Assembly: GCA_029052015.1 (NCBI GenBank)
Contig: JAIDJW010000141.1
Coordinates: 1-39,740, forward strand
Direction of reading: 5' to 3'
From: Paramuribaculum sp.
GTDB lineage: Bacteria; Bacteroidota; Bacteroidia; Bacteroidales; Muribaculaceae
Length of the DNA stretch: 39,740 nucleotides
Below are positions 9,901-17,543 of the stretch, piece by piece. Within the stretch, counting starts at the first letter, position 1. Every line of letters begins with the position of its first letter. The notes beneath the pieces were generated by a model. That model ran no database searches and was not told the DNA's origin. It was given only the letters and a program-made list of their open reading frames with translations. The translations under genes and the position numbers were made by a program.

Positions 9901-10983
9901 GCTCCATTTGTTGGGGTTGGCGAGGGTGAGGGTGGTTTTCACGTCGCTTTCGGAGCCTTTGGCAATATTTACGGGTGCGGAAGCAACTTCGATGCCTTCA
10001 ACACGCTCGTTGTCGTCGCTATACAGCTTGTTGGCGTAGAGAGTGTACACCATCTTGCAGTCCTTCACCTCTTTTGCTGTGAGATTGCGCAGCGATGCGG
10101 TGATGTCGAGCGAGCCGTTGGTGTAGTTGTCGGTAAGGTCGGGAATCACAACGAGGTCGCGCACCTGCACCGGCGAGGTGGAGTAGAGCGCAACCGAGCG
10201 GAAGATGCCGGGGAGACGGAACATATCCTGCGCTTCGAGGAACGAGCCGTCCGAGCTGCGGTACACTTCCACTGCAACCACATTTTCGCCCTTGACAAGA
10301 TATTTGGTAATGTCAAAGCGAGCGGCATTGCGCGAATTCTTGCTGAATCCCACATATTTGCCGTTTATCCACAGATAGAAGAATGAGTCAACGCCGTCGA
10401 AGCTGATATACACCTCGCGGCCTTTCCATGACTCGGGCACAGTGAATGTGCGGCGGGATGAACCCACTTCGTTGCGGAAGTCGTATGTTGTCCAGCTTTC
10501 CGGCGGCGTGCGCATCACTCCGCCTTTCCAGTCACCTTCCTTCACCTGATGCCAGAAGATGACAGGCTGGTTTACATAGATAGGTTTGCCGTATTTCTGC
10601 GAACCGTCCTTCTGAAGACCTACTACATTCCAGTTTGAGGGCACTGTGATGTCGTCCCATCCGGCAGTGCTGTAGTCGGGCTTGTAGAAATCCGACGGAC
10701 GCTTGGATGGTTCGGGCACCCAGTTGAATTTCCATGTGCCGTCGAGACTCATCCAGTATTTGCTGTTTTCGGGTAGCACCTTGCGTGCGCTCTCTGTGTC
10801 AGCGAAGTAATAGAATGTGGCTCGGGGTTGCTCCTTGTTGTAGGCAATGGAGTCGGGGCTCTGCCACTCGTGCCCCGCGGGTGCGGGCGCATCGCCGTAG
10901 TAGAAGCCCTTCAGCGCCGGAGGCGCTGCGAGCGCGGTTGCCGCCAGTGCGCACAGCCCGACGCTCATCACTGTTTTTTTCAT
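6961..10983 (-). CDS. GH2 beta-galactosidase with C-terminal chitobiase/FN3-like and F5/8-type (CBM32-like) domains
   Basis: GH2 motifs GVNRHETNPSVGHAISRDWMEKEV, SLGNEAGPGKNF, YGRGPAENYNDRKTGQFVGRY; C-terminal TIMYTIDG and EPDYGEGANLADADPSTIWHT...YIRFMALNAQDGRDYASGAEFEV. Signal peptide start at 10983 preferred over 11016. Confidence 0.92.
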   Translation of the reverse strand: MKKTVMSVGLCALAATALAAPPALKGFYYGDAPAPAGHEWQSPDSIAYNKEQPRATFYYFADTESARKVLPENSKYWMSLDGTWKFNWVPEPSKRPSDFYKPDYSTAGWDDITVPSNWNVVGLQKDGSQKYGKPIYVNQPVIFWHQVKEGDWKGGVMRTPPESWTTYDFRNEVGSSRRTFTVPESWKGREVYISFDGVDSFFYLWINGKYVGFSKNSRNAARFDITKYLVKGENVVAVEVYRSSDGSFLEAQDMFRLPGIFRSVALYSTSPVQVRDLVVIPDLTDNYTNGSLDITASLRNLTAKEVKDCKMVYTLYANKLYSDDNERVEGIEVASAPVNIAKGSESDVKTTLTLANPNKWSAEAPWRYTLVGQLKDKKGKVLETVSTYIGFRKVEVKDTPAEQDEFGKAGRYFYVNGMPVKLKGVNRHETNPSVGHAISRDWMEKEVMMMKRANINHVRNSHYPDAPYWYYLADKYGIYLEDEANLESHEYYYGKASLSHVPEWENAHVARNMELVHSTVNSPSVVIWSLGNEAGPGKNFVTAYNAVKAFDSSRPVQYERNNNIVDIGSNQYPSIAWTREAVKGKMKIKYPFHISEYAHSMGNAVGNLVDYWDAIESTNFFIGGAIWDWIDQSIYNYDPTTGDKYLAFGGDFGDNPSDGQFVMNGIVFGDMSPKPQYHEVKKVYQNVSVKPIDMTKGKIEVFNKNYFTPLTDYTMSWQLVENGKVVQSSDVFKGAKMATGPRQAQNYVIPYDFASLDPNKEYFVNIEFKLASDKPWAPAGYVQMTEQLPVKTATAQPALAASGTLATSEADSTLTVKGNGFEATFNLRTGALSSLVYDGKQIITPGRELALDAFRAYMNNDAWVYGPWFDKGLYNLHHKALSAKVFDLPGGAKAISFAVESQAPRGGKMKGGNGNSKGTYSIDESESTPFGPEDFKFVTNQVWTVYPDGSIELNSVINSNNQQLILPRLGYSMGVPAQFDTFTYYGRGPAENYNDRKTGQFVGRYSSKVADQMTDYTRPQSNGNREEVRWAALTDGTSGAVFIAPGLMSTTAIPYTEMELFNANHPYKLPKSNSTTLHLDLGVTGLGGASCGQGGPLEPDRVKAGEHRFGFIIRPAKADAIDAAAAVSGAGAKPLGISRSRAGEVTISYPDSTATIMYTIDGARKAKEYTAPFELKQGGVVKAWLKDNKNLEASETFAKIETIKTEVIHASSFEPDYGEGANLADADPSTIWHTMYSVTVAGYPHWVDFDAGEVKDIKGVRYLPRQDGNRTGNVKDYEIYVSDSPTEWGAPVAKGSFKGSALQTVMFDKPVKGRYIRFMALNAQDGRDYASGAEFEVIAD

Positions 10984-11023
10984 GTAGATTATAGTGTTTA
11001 ATGGTTGATTTTCCAAGTTTTGA

Positions 11024-11031
11024 CAAAGATA
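11024..11031 (-). promoter_or_regulatory. Bacteroidetes-type -7 box (TATCTTTG on minus strand)
   Basis: About 40 nt upstream of the beta-galactosidase start at 10983. Confidence 0.5.
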
Positions 11032-11078
11032 GCAAATTTCCCCAATCCGCGCAACGAGTCTAATTTATATGGAGCGTA

Positions 11079-11155
11079 TATGGAGCAACGGTTTTGCAAC
11101 CGCAGTGTACAGCGTTGTGTGCTCCAAGTCGGCGGTTGCAAACCGCCGCTCCATA
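11079..11155. repeat. Intergenic inverted repeat with internal hairpins
   Basis: TATGGAGC (11079-11086) ... GCTCCATA (11148-11155); internal GGCGGTT-GCA-AACCGCC at 11131-11147 and CGGTTTTGCAACCG at 11089-11102. Confidence 0.7.
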
Positions 11156-11218
11156 CAAAATTCCTTCTAAACTTCTCACAAAAGTGCATTTTCGCAGAAA
11201 GCGTGGTTAAATGGGAGG

Positions 11219-11226
11219 TAACTTTG
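11219..11226 (+). promoter_or_regulatory. Bacteroidetes-type -7 box TAACTTTG
   Basis: 31 nt upstream of the ATG at 11257. Confidence 0.5.
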
Positions 11227-11256
11227 CATAAACTAATAACTTAAAAATTTAGCGTT

Positions 11257-11718
11257 ATGAATTTCACACTCACTCCCGGCGTCTATGCCGCACTCAACCT
11301 CCTGTCCAAAGCAACCCGCAGCAAAGTGCTCGAAGCTGCTTTCGCTTTCGTTATCTGTGGAATACGTCCGACCAACCTCTCCAAAAACCTCCTCGTGATG
11401 TTTATGATGGTGGTGGACAGCGCTTCCGAGGGCAAGCTGACATACGTCCCTGACGCGCCTGCCGAAGAGAAAGTTGACGAAAAAACCGAAGAGCAAGCGC
11501 CGGAGGAGGCGGAGCCGCAGCCTGAAGCGCAACCGGCTGAGCCGGAGTCTTTGACGGCTCCGGAAGAGGTCATGCCTGCCGAGGAGAGGAACTATCATTT
11601 TCACCTTACAGGCGGAAACAGGGTGCTGAGTGACGATGAGATGAAATCGCCTTCCGGTGTCAAAATCAAAAAGGTAAAAAGCCCCCGCCGTAAAAGAAAC
11701 CGCAACGCCTCCAGATAA
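11257..11718 (+). CDS. hypothetical protein with acidic Pro/Glu-rich middle and basic C-terminus; N-terminus weakly DUF6291-like
   Basis: 153 aa with its own -7 box; PAEEKVDEKTEEQAPEEAEPQPEAQPAEPE tract, tail KIKKVKSPRRKRNRNASR. Confidence 0.65.
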   Translation: MNFTLTPGVYAALNLLSKATRSKVLEAAFAFVICGIRPTNLSKNLLVMFMMVVDSASEGKLTYVPDAPAEEKVDEKTEEQAPEEAEPQPEAQPAEPESLTAPEEVMPAEERNYHFHLTGGNRVLSDDEMKSPSGVKIKKVKSPRRKRNRNASR

Positions 11719-11748
11719 CCACCCTTCCTCCCGCGAGCTTCCGCTGCG

Positions 11749-11985
11749 TCAGCTACGTTCCTTATGTTTTGTGGTTTCCTTAAACTCGTCCCAAACAAGA
11801 GTTGCAAGGTATTTGTCACTACGGCATTGCAAATCACTCACGCCATCCTCTATCAACTCAGAGGTGTCTGATTGATAATATATATCGGCAGCTTCCTTGA
11901 GAGACATTCCGTACAGGTCATGTATGCTCTTTATTATATTCGCGCTCTTGTTTGCCTGGAAAAACTGTCTGCTACTCTCAGTCAT
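11749..11985 (-). CDS. DUF3791-like small protein (second putative antitoxin/accessory)
   Basis: MTESSRQFFQANKSANIIKSIHDLYGMSLKEAADIYYQSDTSELIEDGVSDLQCRSDKYLATLVWDEF; start ATG at 11985 overlaps the upstream stop as ATGA. Confidence 0.68.
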   Translation of the reverse strand: MTESSRQFFQANKSANIIKSIHDLYGMSLKEAADIYYQSDTSELIEDGVSDLQCRSDKYLATLVWDEFKETTKHKERS

Positions 11986-12452
11986 AGTTTTTTGCTTTCT
12001 ATATGTTTGAGGCATTCGTCAAGCATTTTTTGTGAGCGGATACAATACTGGATATTAGGTTTCTCATATTTGAGCAATCCCAATGTTTCGTTTTCAGACA
12101 GTTCTCCCTCGAAATATCGGTCAAGAGTTTGGATGACTCTATCGTCGGCGATACCACCGATTACGAGATCGTAGTCTGTATGGTCGTTGCCGGCTCTGCA
12201 ATCGGCGACGAAGGCGAGCCATTCCTTGTCATAACTATCAAAACTCAACACTTTCCAGTCAGACAATTCAAATTCAAGCTCAAATACGCTTAGCCATGCT
12301 TCTTTTTGTCTCCTTATAAATCGCTGGGCATATTTGACAGCCTGTTCATGGATTGACGTTAGGTAAAATCCTTTGCCAAAATCCAGAAAATCACGCGAAT
12401 GAATTGTGTCAGGCTTGGTTACCGATACTTCCGATGAATGATAGAGTCTCAT
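11982..12452 (-). CDS. DUF3990 protein (ADP-ribosyltransferase-fold candidate toxin)
   Basis: LYHSSEVSV...RDFLDFGKGFYLTSIHEQAVKYAQRF; DYDLVIGGIADDRVIQTLDRYFEGEL; PNIQYCIRSQKMLDECLKH. Confidence 0.8.
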   Translation of the reverse strand: MRLYHSSEVSVTKPDTIHSRDFLDFGKGFYLTSIHEQAVKYAQRFIRRQKEAWLSVFELEFELSDWKVLSFDSYDKEWLAFVADCRAGNDHTDYDLVIGGIADDRVIQTLDRYFEGELSENETLGLLKYEKPNIQYCIRSQKMLDECLKHIESKKL

Positions 12453-12673
12453 GCCGGCAATACTCCTTTCTCTCTCATATAGTCGGTCAGATCCTCCACA
12501 AGGTAGCGCGAGCCGAAAGTGTGGAGAACATCATACGACGGCACAATGTAGCCATAAAGTATACCGGAATCTTTCAACCGACGGTACACTTCACGCTGAC
12601 TCATTTTCAGCGTGTGGGCAAGTTTGCTGATACAGTATGTTACGAATTCGAGAGTCTTGATGTCCATTTTCAA
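12449..12673 (-). CDS. DUF3791 small protein (putative antitoxin)
   Basis: MDIKTLEFVTYCISKLAHTLKMSQREVYRRLKDSGILYGYIVPSYDVLHTFGSRYLVEDLTDYMREKGV; stop overlaps the DUF3990 start (ATGA). Start at 12673 or 12667. Confidence 0.78.
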   Translation of the reverse strand: MKMDIKTLEFVTYCISKLAHTLKMSQREVYRRLKDSGILYGYIVPSYDVLHTFGSRYLVEDLTDYMREKGVLPA

Positions 12674-12706
12674 ATATATGCCGTTAATTCATGACGGACT
12701 ATGCTG

Positions 12707-12714
12707 CAAAGATA
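12707..12714 (-). promoter_or_regulatory. Bacteroidetes-type -7 box (TATCTTTG on minus strand)
   Basis: About 35 nt upstream of the DUF3791 start. Confidence 0.5.
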
Positions 12715-12767
12715 CAAAAGCTATGCTATATGGCAAAAAACAGCTTGTGAAAGTCAAGAAAACAGAG

Positions 12768-12812
12768 AGGGAGCCGGCGCTGCTGAAGTGAATCAGGCTG
12801 CGTCGGCTCCCT
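12768..12812. other. Hairpin with 9-bp arms
   Basis: AGGGAGCCG (12768-12776) ... CGGCTCCCT (12804-12812). Confidence 0.55.
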
Positions 12813-13125
12813 TGTAAGTCCACATCAAAGGATGCGATGAAACTCCGGATGACAGGATTTGAGTGCTCGTCCGCCTTTGTAATCCGCCTGGGCATTAAAG
12901 CCTCCCCGAAGGGATGGGGCCCGCCATTGGCTGACTAAGCTTGTCTCGGCATTTCATTAGTAATTGATGAGTTTCCCAATCTACTTTGATGTGGGTATTT
13001 CTTGAAGCAATATTGTTTTGATCTATCTGAAGCTCTCTCGCTTCATCATTACAACACAAAGATAATACTTCATGTTCGAAAAACAAAATATTCCGACTTT
13101 TTTTTCAAAAAAATACTCATAGTTG

Positions 13126-13133
13126 TAACTTTG
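13126..13133 (+). promoter_or_regulatory. Bacteroidetes-type -7 box TAACTTTG
   Basis: Preceded by a T-rich stretch in the -33 region; upstream of the ABC operon. Confidence 0.5.
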
Positions 13134-13211
13134 TCGCATCAAGCCGCGTCTAATCTGCAAATACGGCTCCACAGCTGCAATAACACATAAAAATCAAAAG
13201 CATTTGTTGCA

Positions 13212-13895
13212 ATGATTATAAAACTGGACAATATCAACAAGACCTATTTCGGCGCCGTGCCTCTGCATGTGCTCAAGGGTATAAACCTCGGGATTGACAA
13301 AGGGGAGCTCGTGTCTATCATGGGCGCGTCGGGCTCCGGCAAGTCTACACTCCTTAATATATTAGGGATACTTGACAATTATGATTCGGGCGACTACCAT
13401 CTGGACGGTGTGCTCGTCAAAAATCTCAGCGAAAACAAGGCTGCCGAGTTGCGCAACCGTAAGATTGGTTTCGTGTTTCAGAGTTTCAACCTGATCAGCT
13501 ACAAGAATGCGGTGGAAAATGTGGCGCTTCCACTTTTCTACCAGGGGGTCAGCCGCCGCAAGCGCAACATCCTGGCTATGGAGCAGCTCGACCGCATGGG
13601 TCTCGCTGACCGCGCCCACCATCTGCCCGGAGAGCTTTCCGGCGGTCAGAAACAGAGGGTGGCAATAGCGCGCTCGCTCATCACACATCCCGCAATCATC
13701 CTTGCCGACGAGCCTACCGGCGCTCTTGACTCGCACACTTCCAAGGAGGTTATGGAGGTGTTTCGTCAGCTCAACTCCGATGGCATGACTATCGTAATAG
13801 TGACACACGACCCCGGAGTGGGCGCTGCCACCGACCGCATCATCCGCATTGCCGACGGCATCATCCAGCCGGAAAAACCTGAAATAAAGCTCTAA
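13212..13895 (+). CDS. ABC transporter ATP-binding protein (MacB/LolD family)
   Basis: Walker A GASGSGKSTLLN, signature LSGGQKQRVAIARSL, Walker B IILADEPTGALD. Confidence 0.95.
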   Translation: MIIKLDNINKTYFGAVPLHVLKGINLGIDKGELVSIMGASGSGKSTLLNILGILDNYDSGDYHLDGVLVKNLSENKAAELRNRKIGFVFQSFNLISYKNAVENVALPLFYQGVSRRKRNILAMEQLDRMGLADRAHHLPGELSGGQKQRVAIARSLITHPAIILADEPTGALDSHTSKEVMEVFRQLNSDGMTIVIVTHDPGVGAATDRIIRIADGIIQPEKPEIKL

Positions 13896-13901
13896 AACCC
13901 C

Positions 13902-15122
13902 ATGTTCGATTTAATCAGAGAAATAGGGCAGACGATGCGCAATAATAAATTGCGTACTTTTCTCACCGGTTTTGCAGTGGCATGGGGCATTTTTATGCTC
14001 ATTATATTGCTCGGCATGGCGCGCGGTGTCACAAACGCATTCACCGACCGCTCATCGGGCGACCGCTCCAGCCGGCTCAATGTGTACCAGGGTGTAACCA
14101 ACAAACCCTACAAGGGCTATAAGGAGGGTCGGCGCATACAGCCGGAGATGTCAGACATAGAGGACCTGGTAGCCAGGCATCCCGATCTTGTGGAAAGTGT
14201 AGCTTCATACAAATATCTTGGAAGCACCAACATCTCATCCTCGAAGGATTACATTACCAAGTCGCCCGAAGGCGTTTTTCCCGCCGAGAAGGAGATGTAC
14301 AAGATACCTATGCTGTACGGTCGCTTTATAAATGATGCGGACCTGAACTACACGCGCAAAATCATGATTATAGGCAAACCTGATGCCACGACTCTTTTCG
14401 GCGACCCGGAGAAGGCCGTGGGGCAGAGGGTCAACGCCTACGGGCTGTCGTGGCTTGTGGCGGGAGTCTATGACCACGAGTGGCTCAGCGATGTGTATAT
14501 ACCCTTTACCACCGCCATGACTCTCAGCAGCAGCGACGGCAAGGTGAGCAATCTGCAGGTCAAGCTCAAAGGGCTTAAAACCGAGGAGGACGGCAATCGC
14601 GCAACCGAGACAGTCCGTGCCGCTCTTGCACGCAATCATGATTTTGATCCGGAGGACGAGAGTGCGCTATATATGTATAACCGTTTCAACTCATATCTGC
14701 GTGAGCGCAGTGCATTCGGCATCCTCAATATTTCGATATGGGTGATAGGCATATTCACTCTGCTGAGCGGCATTGTGGGCGTGAGCAACATAATGTTCGT
14801 TTCGGTCAAGGAGCGTACTCACGAAATAGGCATACGCCGTGCTATCGGTGCCAAGCCGAGGTCGATTCTATTTCAGATAGTGCTCGAGAGTGTGGCTATT
14901 ACAGCTCTTTTCGGCTATGCGGGAGTTTTTCTCGGAATGTGTGTCATGCAGCTTGTCGACGCAGGGGTCGGCTCCACCGACTTCATGCACAATCCCACCA
15001 TCGACATATCCATCGCGGTAGAGGTGACTATAGTGCTTGTTATCGCCGGATCGCTTGCCGGGCTCTTCCCCGCGCTCAAGGCTACAAAAGTAAAACCGGT
15101 CGAGGCTCTACGCGACGAATAA
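13902..15122 (+). CDS. ABC transporter permease (MacB periplasmic core + FtsX)
   Basis: GVSNIMFVSVKERTHEIGIRRAIGAKPRSILFQIVLES; C-terminus LKATKVKPVEALRDE. Confidence 0.93.
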   Translation: MFDLIREIGQTMRNNKLRTFLTGFAVAWGIFMLIILLGMARGVTNAFTDRSSGDRSSRLNVYQGVTNKPYKGYKEGRRIQPEMSDIEDLVARHPDLVESVASYKYLGSTNISSSKDYITKSPEGVFPAEKEMYKIPMLYGRFINDADLNYTRKIMIIGKPDATTLFGDPEKAVGQRVNAYGLSWLVAGVYDHEWLSDVYIPFTTAMTLSSSDGKVSNLQVKLKGLKTEEDGNRATETVRAALARNHDFDPEDESALYMYNRFNSYLRERSAFGILNISIWVIGIFTLLSGIVGVSNIMFVSVKERTHEIGIRRAIGAKPRSILFQIVLESVAITALFGYAGVFLGMCVMQLVDAGVGSTDFMHNPTIDISIAVEVTIVLVIAGSLAGLFPALKATKVKPVEALRDE

Positions 15123-15134
15123 TATCACTGGACA

Positions 15135-16382
15135 ATGAAAAATCCGATTTTTGATATAGAAAACTGGCGCGAGATAGGCACAACGCTTGCCCGCAACAAA
15201 ACGCGCACATTTCTCACCGCATTCGGCATATTCTGGGGCACAGCCATGCTTGCCATGCTCTGGGGGGGCGCCGGAGGTCTAAAGGGAATGCTGATGCGAA
15301 ACTTCAACGGCATCGACACCAATATGGGCGTGATATTCGCCGGCCGTACAACCATGTCCTATCAGGGCTTCAACAAAGGTATGCGCTGGAGTATTGACGA
15401 GGCTGACATCACTTCGATAAGACGCATTGCCAAGGATATAGAGTATGCTTCGGGGGTCAGTCAGGCAAGTGTGAATATTGCTTACGCCACCAAAAACAAA
15501 AACGCGAGTATAGCCGGAGTCGAAGCCGATTATTTCAGGATTCAGGCACCCCAGCTCATCAAGGGCAGGCTGCTCAATGAAAGCGACATCTACAACACGC
15601 GCAAGGTGGCGCTGCTCGGAAGGAGCGTTGCCGACGAGATTTTCGGCACCGAGGAGCCTCTGGGCAAATTCATCAACATCAACGGCGCATATTTTCAGGT
15701 GGTGGGCATAGTGGCACAGCTTTCGGAGGTGAGCATCGGCACACGCCTCGACGAGTCGGCTGTGCTGCCGGCAACAACCATGCGGCGTGCGTTCAACCGC
15801 GGCGATAATGTTGACTTCTTTATCTTCACCGCCAAGCCGGGAGTGGATCCCGATGAGGTGAAGCCTTATATCGTGCGCGCCATCCGCCAGAACCATCCCA
15901 TTCATCCTGATGACACTCCCGCCATACAGATGATGAACGTGGCAGAGCAGTTCCGCATGGTCAACAATCTTTTTCTCGGTGTGAGCATTCTGGCGCTGTT
16001 TGTCGGAGCCGGCACACTCATAGCGGGCATAATCGGCGTGGGCAACATCATGTGGATTATAGTCAAGGAGCGCACTCAGGAGATAGGTATCCGCCGCGCC
16101 ATAGGAGCGAAGCCACGCGACATCATCGTGCAGATTCTATCCGAGGGTATGCTGCTCACCGCAGTGGCGGGTATAGCCGGAATATGCCTGGCAACTCTTG
16201 TGCTTCTCGTTGTCGACCATCTGTCGTATGACCCCATTCTCGGCAGCGCGCACTTTCAGCTCGAATTCTCCCACGCCATGATAATCATGATAGTCTTTCT
16301 CATTCTCGGCACCTGCGCAGGTCTCATCCCCTCGATAAAGGCTATGCGCATCAAGCCGGTGGAGGCGATGAGGGATAAGTGA
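15135..16382 (+). CDS. ABC transporter permease (MacB periplasmic core + FtsX)
   Basis: GVGNIMWIIVKERTQEIGIRRAIGAKPRDIIVQILSEG; C-terminus IKAMRIKPVEAMRDK. Confidence 0.93.
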   Translation: MKNPIFDIENWREIGTTLARNKTRTFLTAFGIFWGTAMLAMLWGGAGGLKGMLMRNFNGIDTNMGVIFAGRTTMSYQGFNKGMRWSIDEADITSIRRIAKDIEYASGVSQASVNIAYATKNKNASIAGVEADYFRIQAPQLIKGRLLNESDIYNTRKVALLGRSVADEIFGTEEPLGKFININGAYFQVVGIVAQLSEVSIGTRLDESAVLPATTMRRAFNRGDNVDFFIFTAKPGVDPDEVKPYIVRAIRQNHPIHPDDTPAIQMMNVAEQFRMVNNLFLGVSILALFVGAGTLIAGIIGVGNIMWIIVKERTQEIGIRRAIGAKPRDIIVQILSEGMLLTAVAGIAGICLATLVLLVVDHLSYDPILGSAHFQLEFSHAMIIMIVFLILGTCAGLIPSIKAMRIKPVEAMRDK

Positions 16383-16436
16383 AGTTTAAGAGTTTATAAG
16401 TTTAGTTTGAAATTAATAGTTTAGAAATTTAGTGAT

Positions 16437-17540
16437 ATGAAGAAATTTTTTAAAATTCTGCTGTGGGTTCTGGTCGGAGCGGTATTTGTAGGCACCTTTG
16501 TGTTCCTCTACCTCAATTCCAAGCCGGAGACTGTTACATACAGCATACTTAAGCCAACCAACGGCAACATCGAACGCACAACGGTGCTCACCGGCAAAAT
16601 CGAGCCGCGCGATGAAATCAATATCAAGCCTCAGATTTCGGGTATCATAACCGAGATAAATGTGGAGCCGGGCGATATTGTAAAGGAGGGCGATGTAATT
16701 GCCAAAATCAAGGTTATACCCGAAGCATCATCGCTTTCCTCGGCCCTGAGTCGCGTCGAAAGCGCCAAAATAACTCTTGCCGATGCCAAGAGCAAGTATG
16801 AGCGCAACAAGACTCTTTATGACAAGAAGATTGTGAGCCGCGAGGAGTACGAAACCTCGGAGACCACCCTGCATCAGGCTGAGCGCGAGCTCGATGCCGC
16901 CAACGATGCATACAATATCGTGCGTGAGGGAGTGAGCCGCTACAATGCCTCGGAGAGCAACACCCTTGTGCGTGCCACAATCGGCGGCCTCGTTCTCGAC
17001 GTGCCTGTAAAGGTCGGCACATCTGTCATCCAGGCAAATACATTCAACGACGGCACCACAGTGGCCACCATCGCCGACATGAGCAATCTCATCTTCAAGG
17101 GCAAGGTCGACGAAACCGAGGTGGGTCAGCTTGCCGTGGGTATGCCTATGACGATTGCCATAGGCGCGCTGCCGGAGGTGACTCCGAGCGCCGTCATCGA
17201 GTACATAGCGCCTAAGGGCACCGAGGAAAACGGCGCCAATACTTTTGAAATCAAGGCGGCGCTTGACATAGACTCCGTCAGCGGACTCCGCGCCGGCTAC
17301 AGCGCCAACGCCACCGTTACCCTGAGCAAGAACAGCGGAGTGCTCACCCTGCCCGAGGCAGCGATAGAATTTGCCGGCGACAGCACATTTGTCTATGTGC
17401 TCACCGACAGCGTGCCTGAGCAGAAGTTCAAGAGAGTGCCTGTGGTCACCGGTTCGAGCGACGGCATCAATATCGAGGTCAAAGAGGGTATCGACAGCCT
17501 CGTGAGCGTGCGTGGCGATGTCATCAAAAACAACAATTAA
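16437..17540 (+). CDS. efflux periplasmic adaptor subunit (HlyD/MacA-like)
   Basis: TVLTGKIEPRDEINIKPQISGIITEINVEPGDIVKEGDVIAKI; coiled-coil hairpin; barrel-sandwich layout. Confidence 0.9.
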   Translation: MKKFFKILLWVLVGAVFVGTFVFLYLNSKPETVTYSILKPTNGNIERTTVLTGKIEPRDEINIKPQISGIITEINVEPGDIVKEGDVIAKIKVIPEASSLSSALSRVESAKITLADAKSKYERNKTLYDKKIVSREEYETSETTLHQAERELDAANDAYNIVREGVSRYNASESNTLVRATIGGLVLDVPVKVGTSVIQANTFNDGTTVATIADMSNLIFKGKVDETEVGQLAVGMPMTIAIGALPEVTPSAVIEYIAPKGTEENGANTFEIKAALDIDSVSGLRAGYSANATVTLSKNSGVLTLPEAAIEFAGDSTFVYVLTDSVPEQKFKRVPVVTGSSDGINIEVKEGIDSLVSVRGDVIKNNN

Positions 17541-17543
17541 GCC

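Noticed and set aside
9433-10386. 317-aa plus-strand ORF opposite the large beta-galactosidase
   Set aside because: Lies entirely antisense to a well-supported GH2 coding frame; His/Val/Phe-rich composition is typical of a shadow ORF from codon bias.
12689-13086. Considered the two small minus-strand ORFs as a transposase or integrase remnant
   Set aside because: No recognisable catalytic motif or terminal inverted repeats; left only as an unexplained intergenic region.
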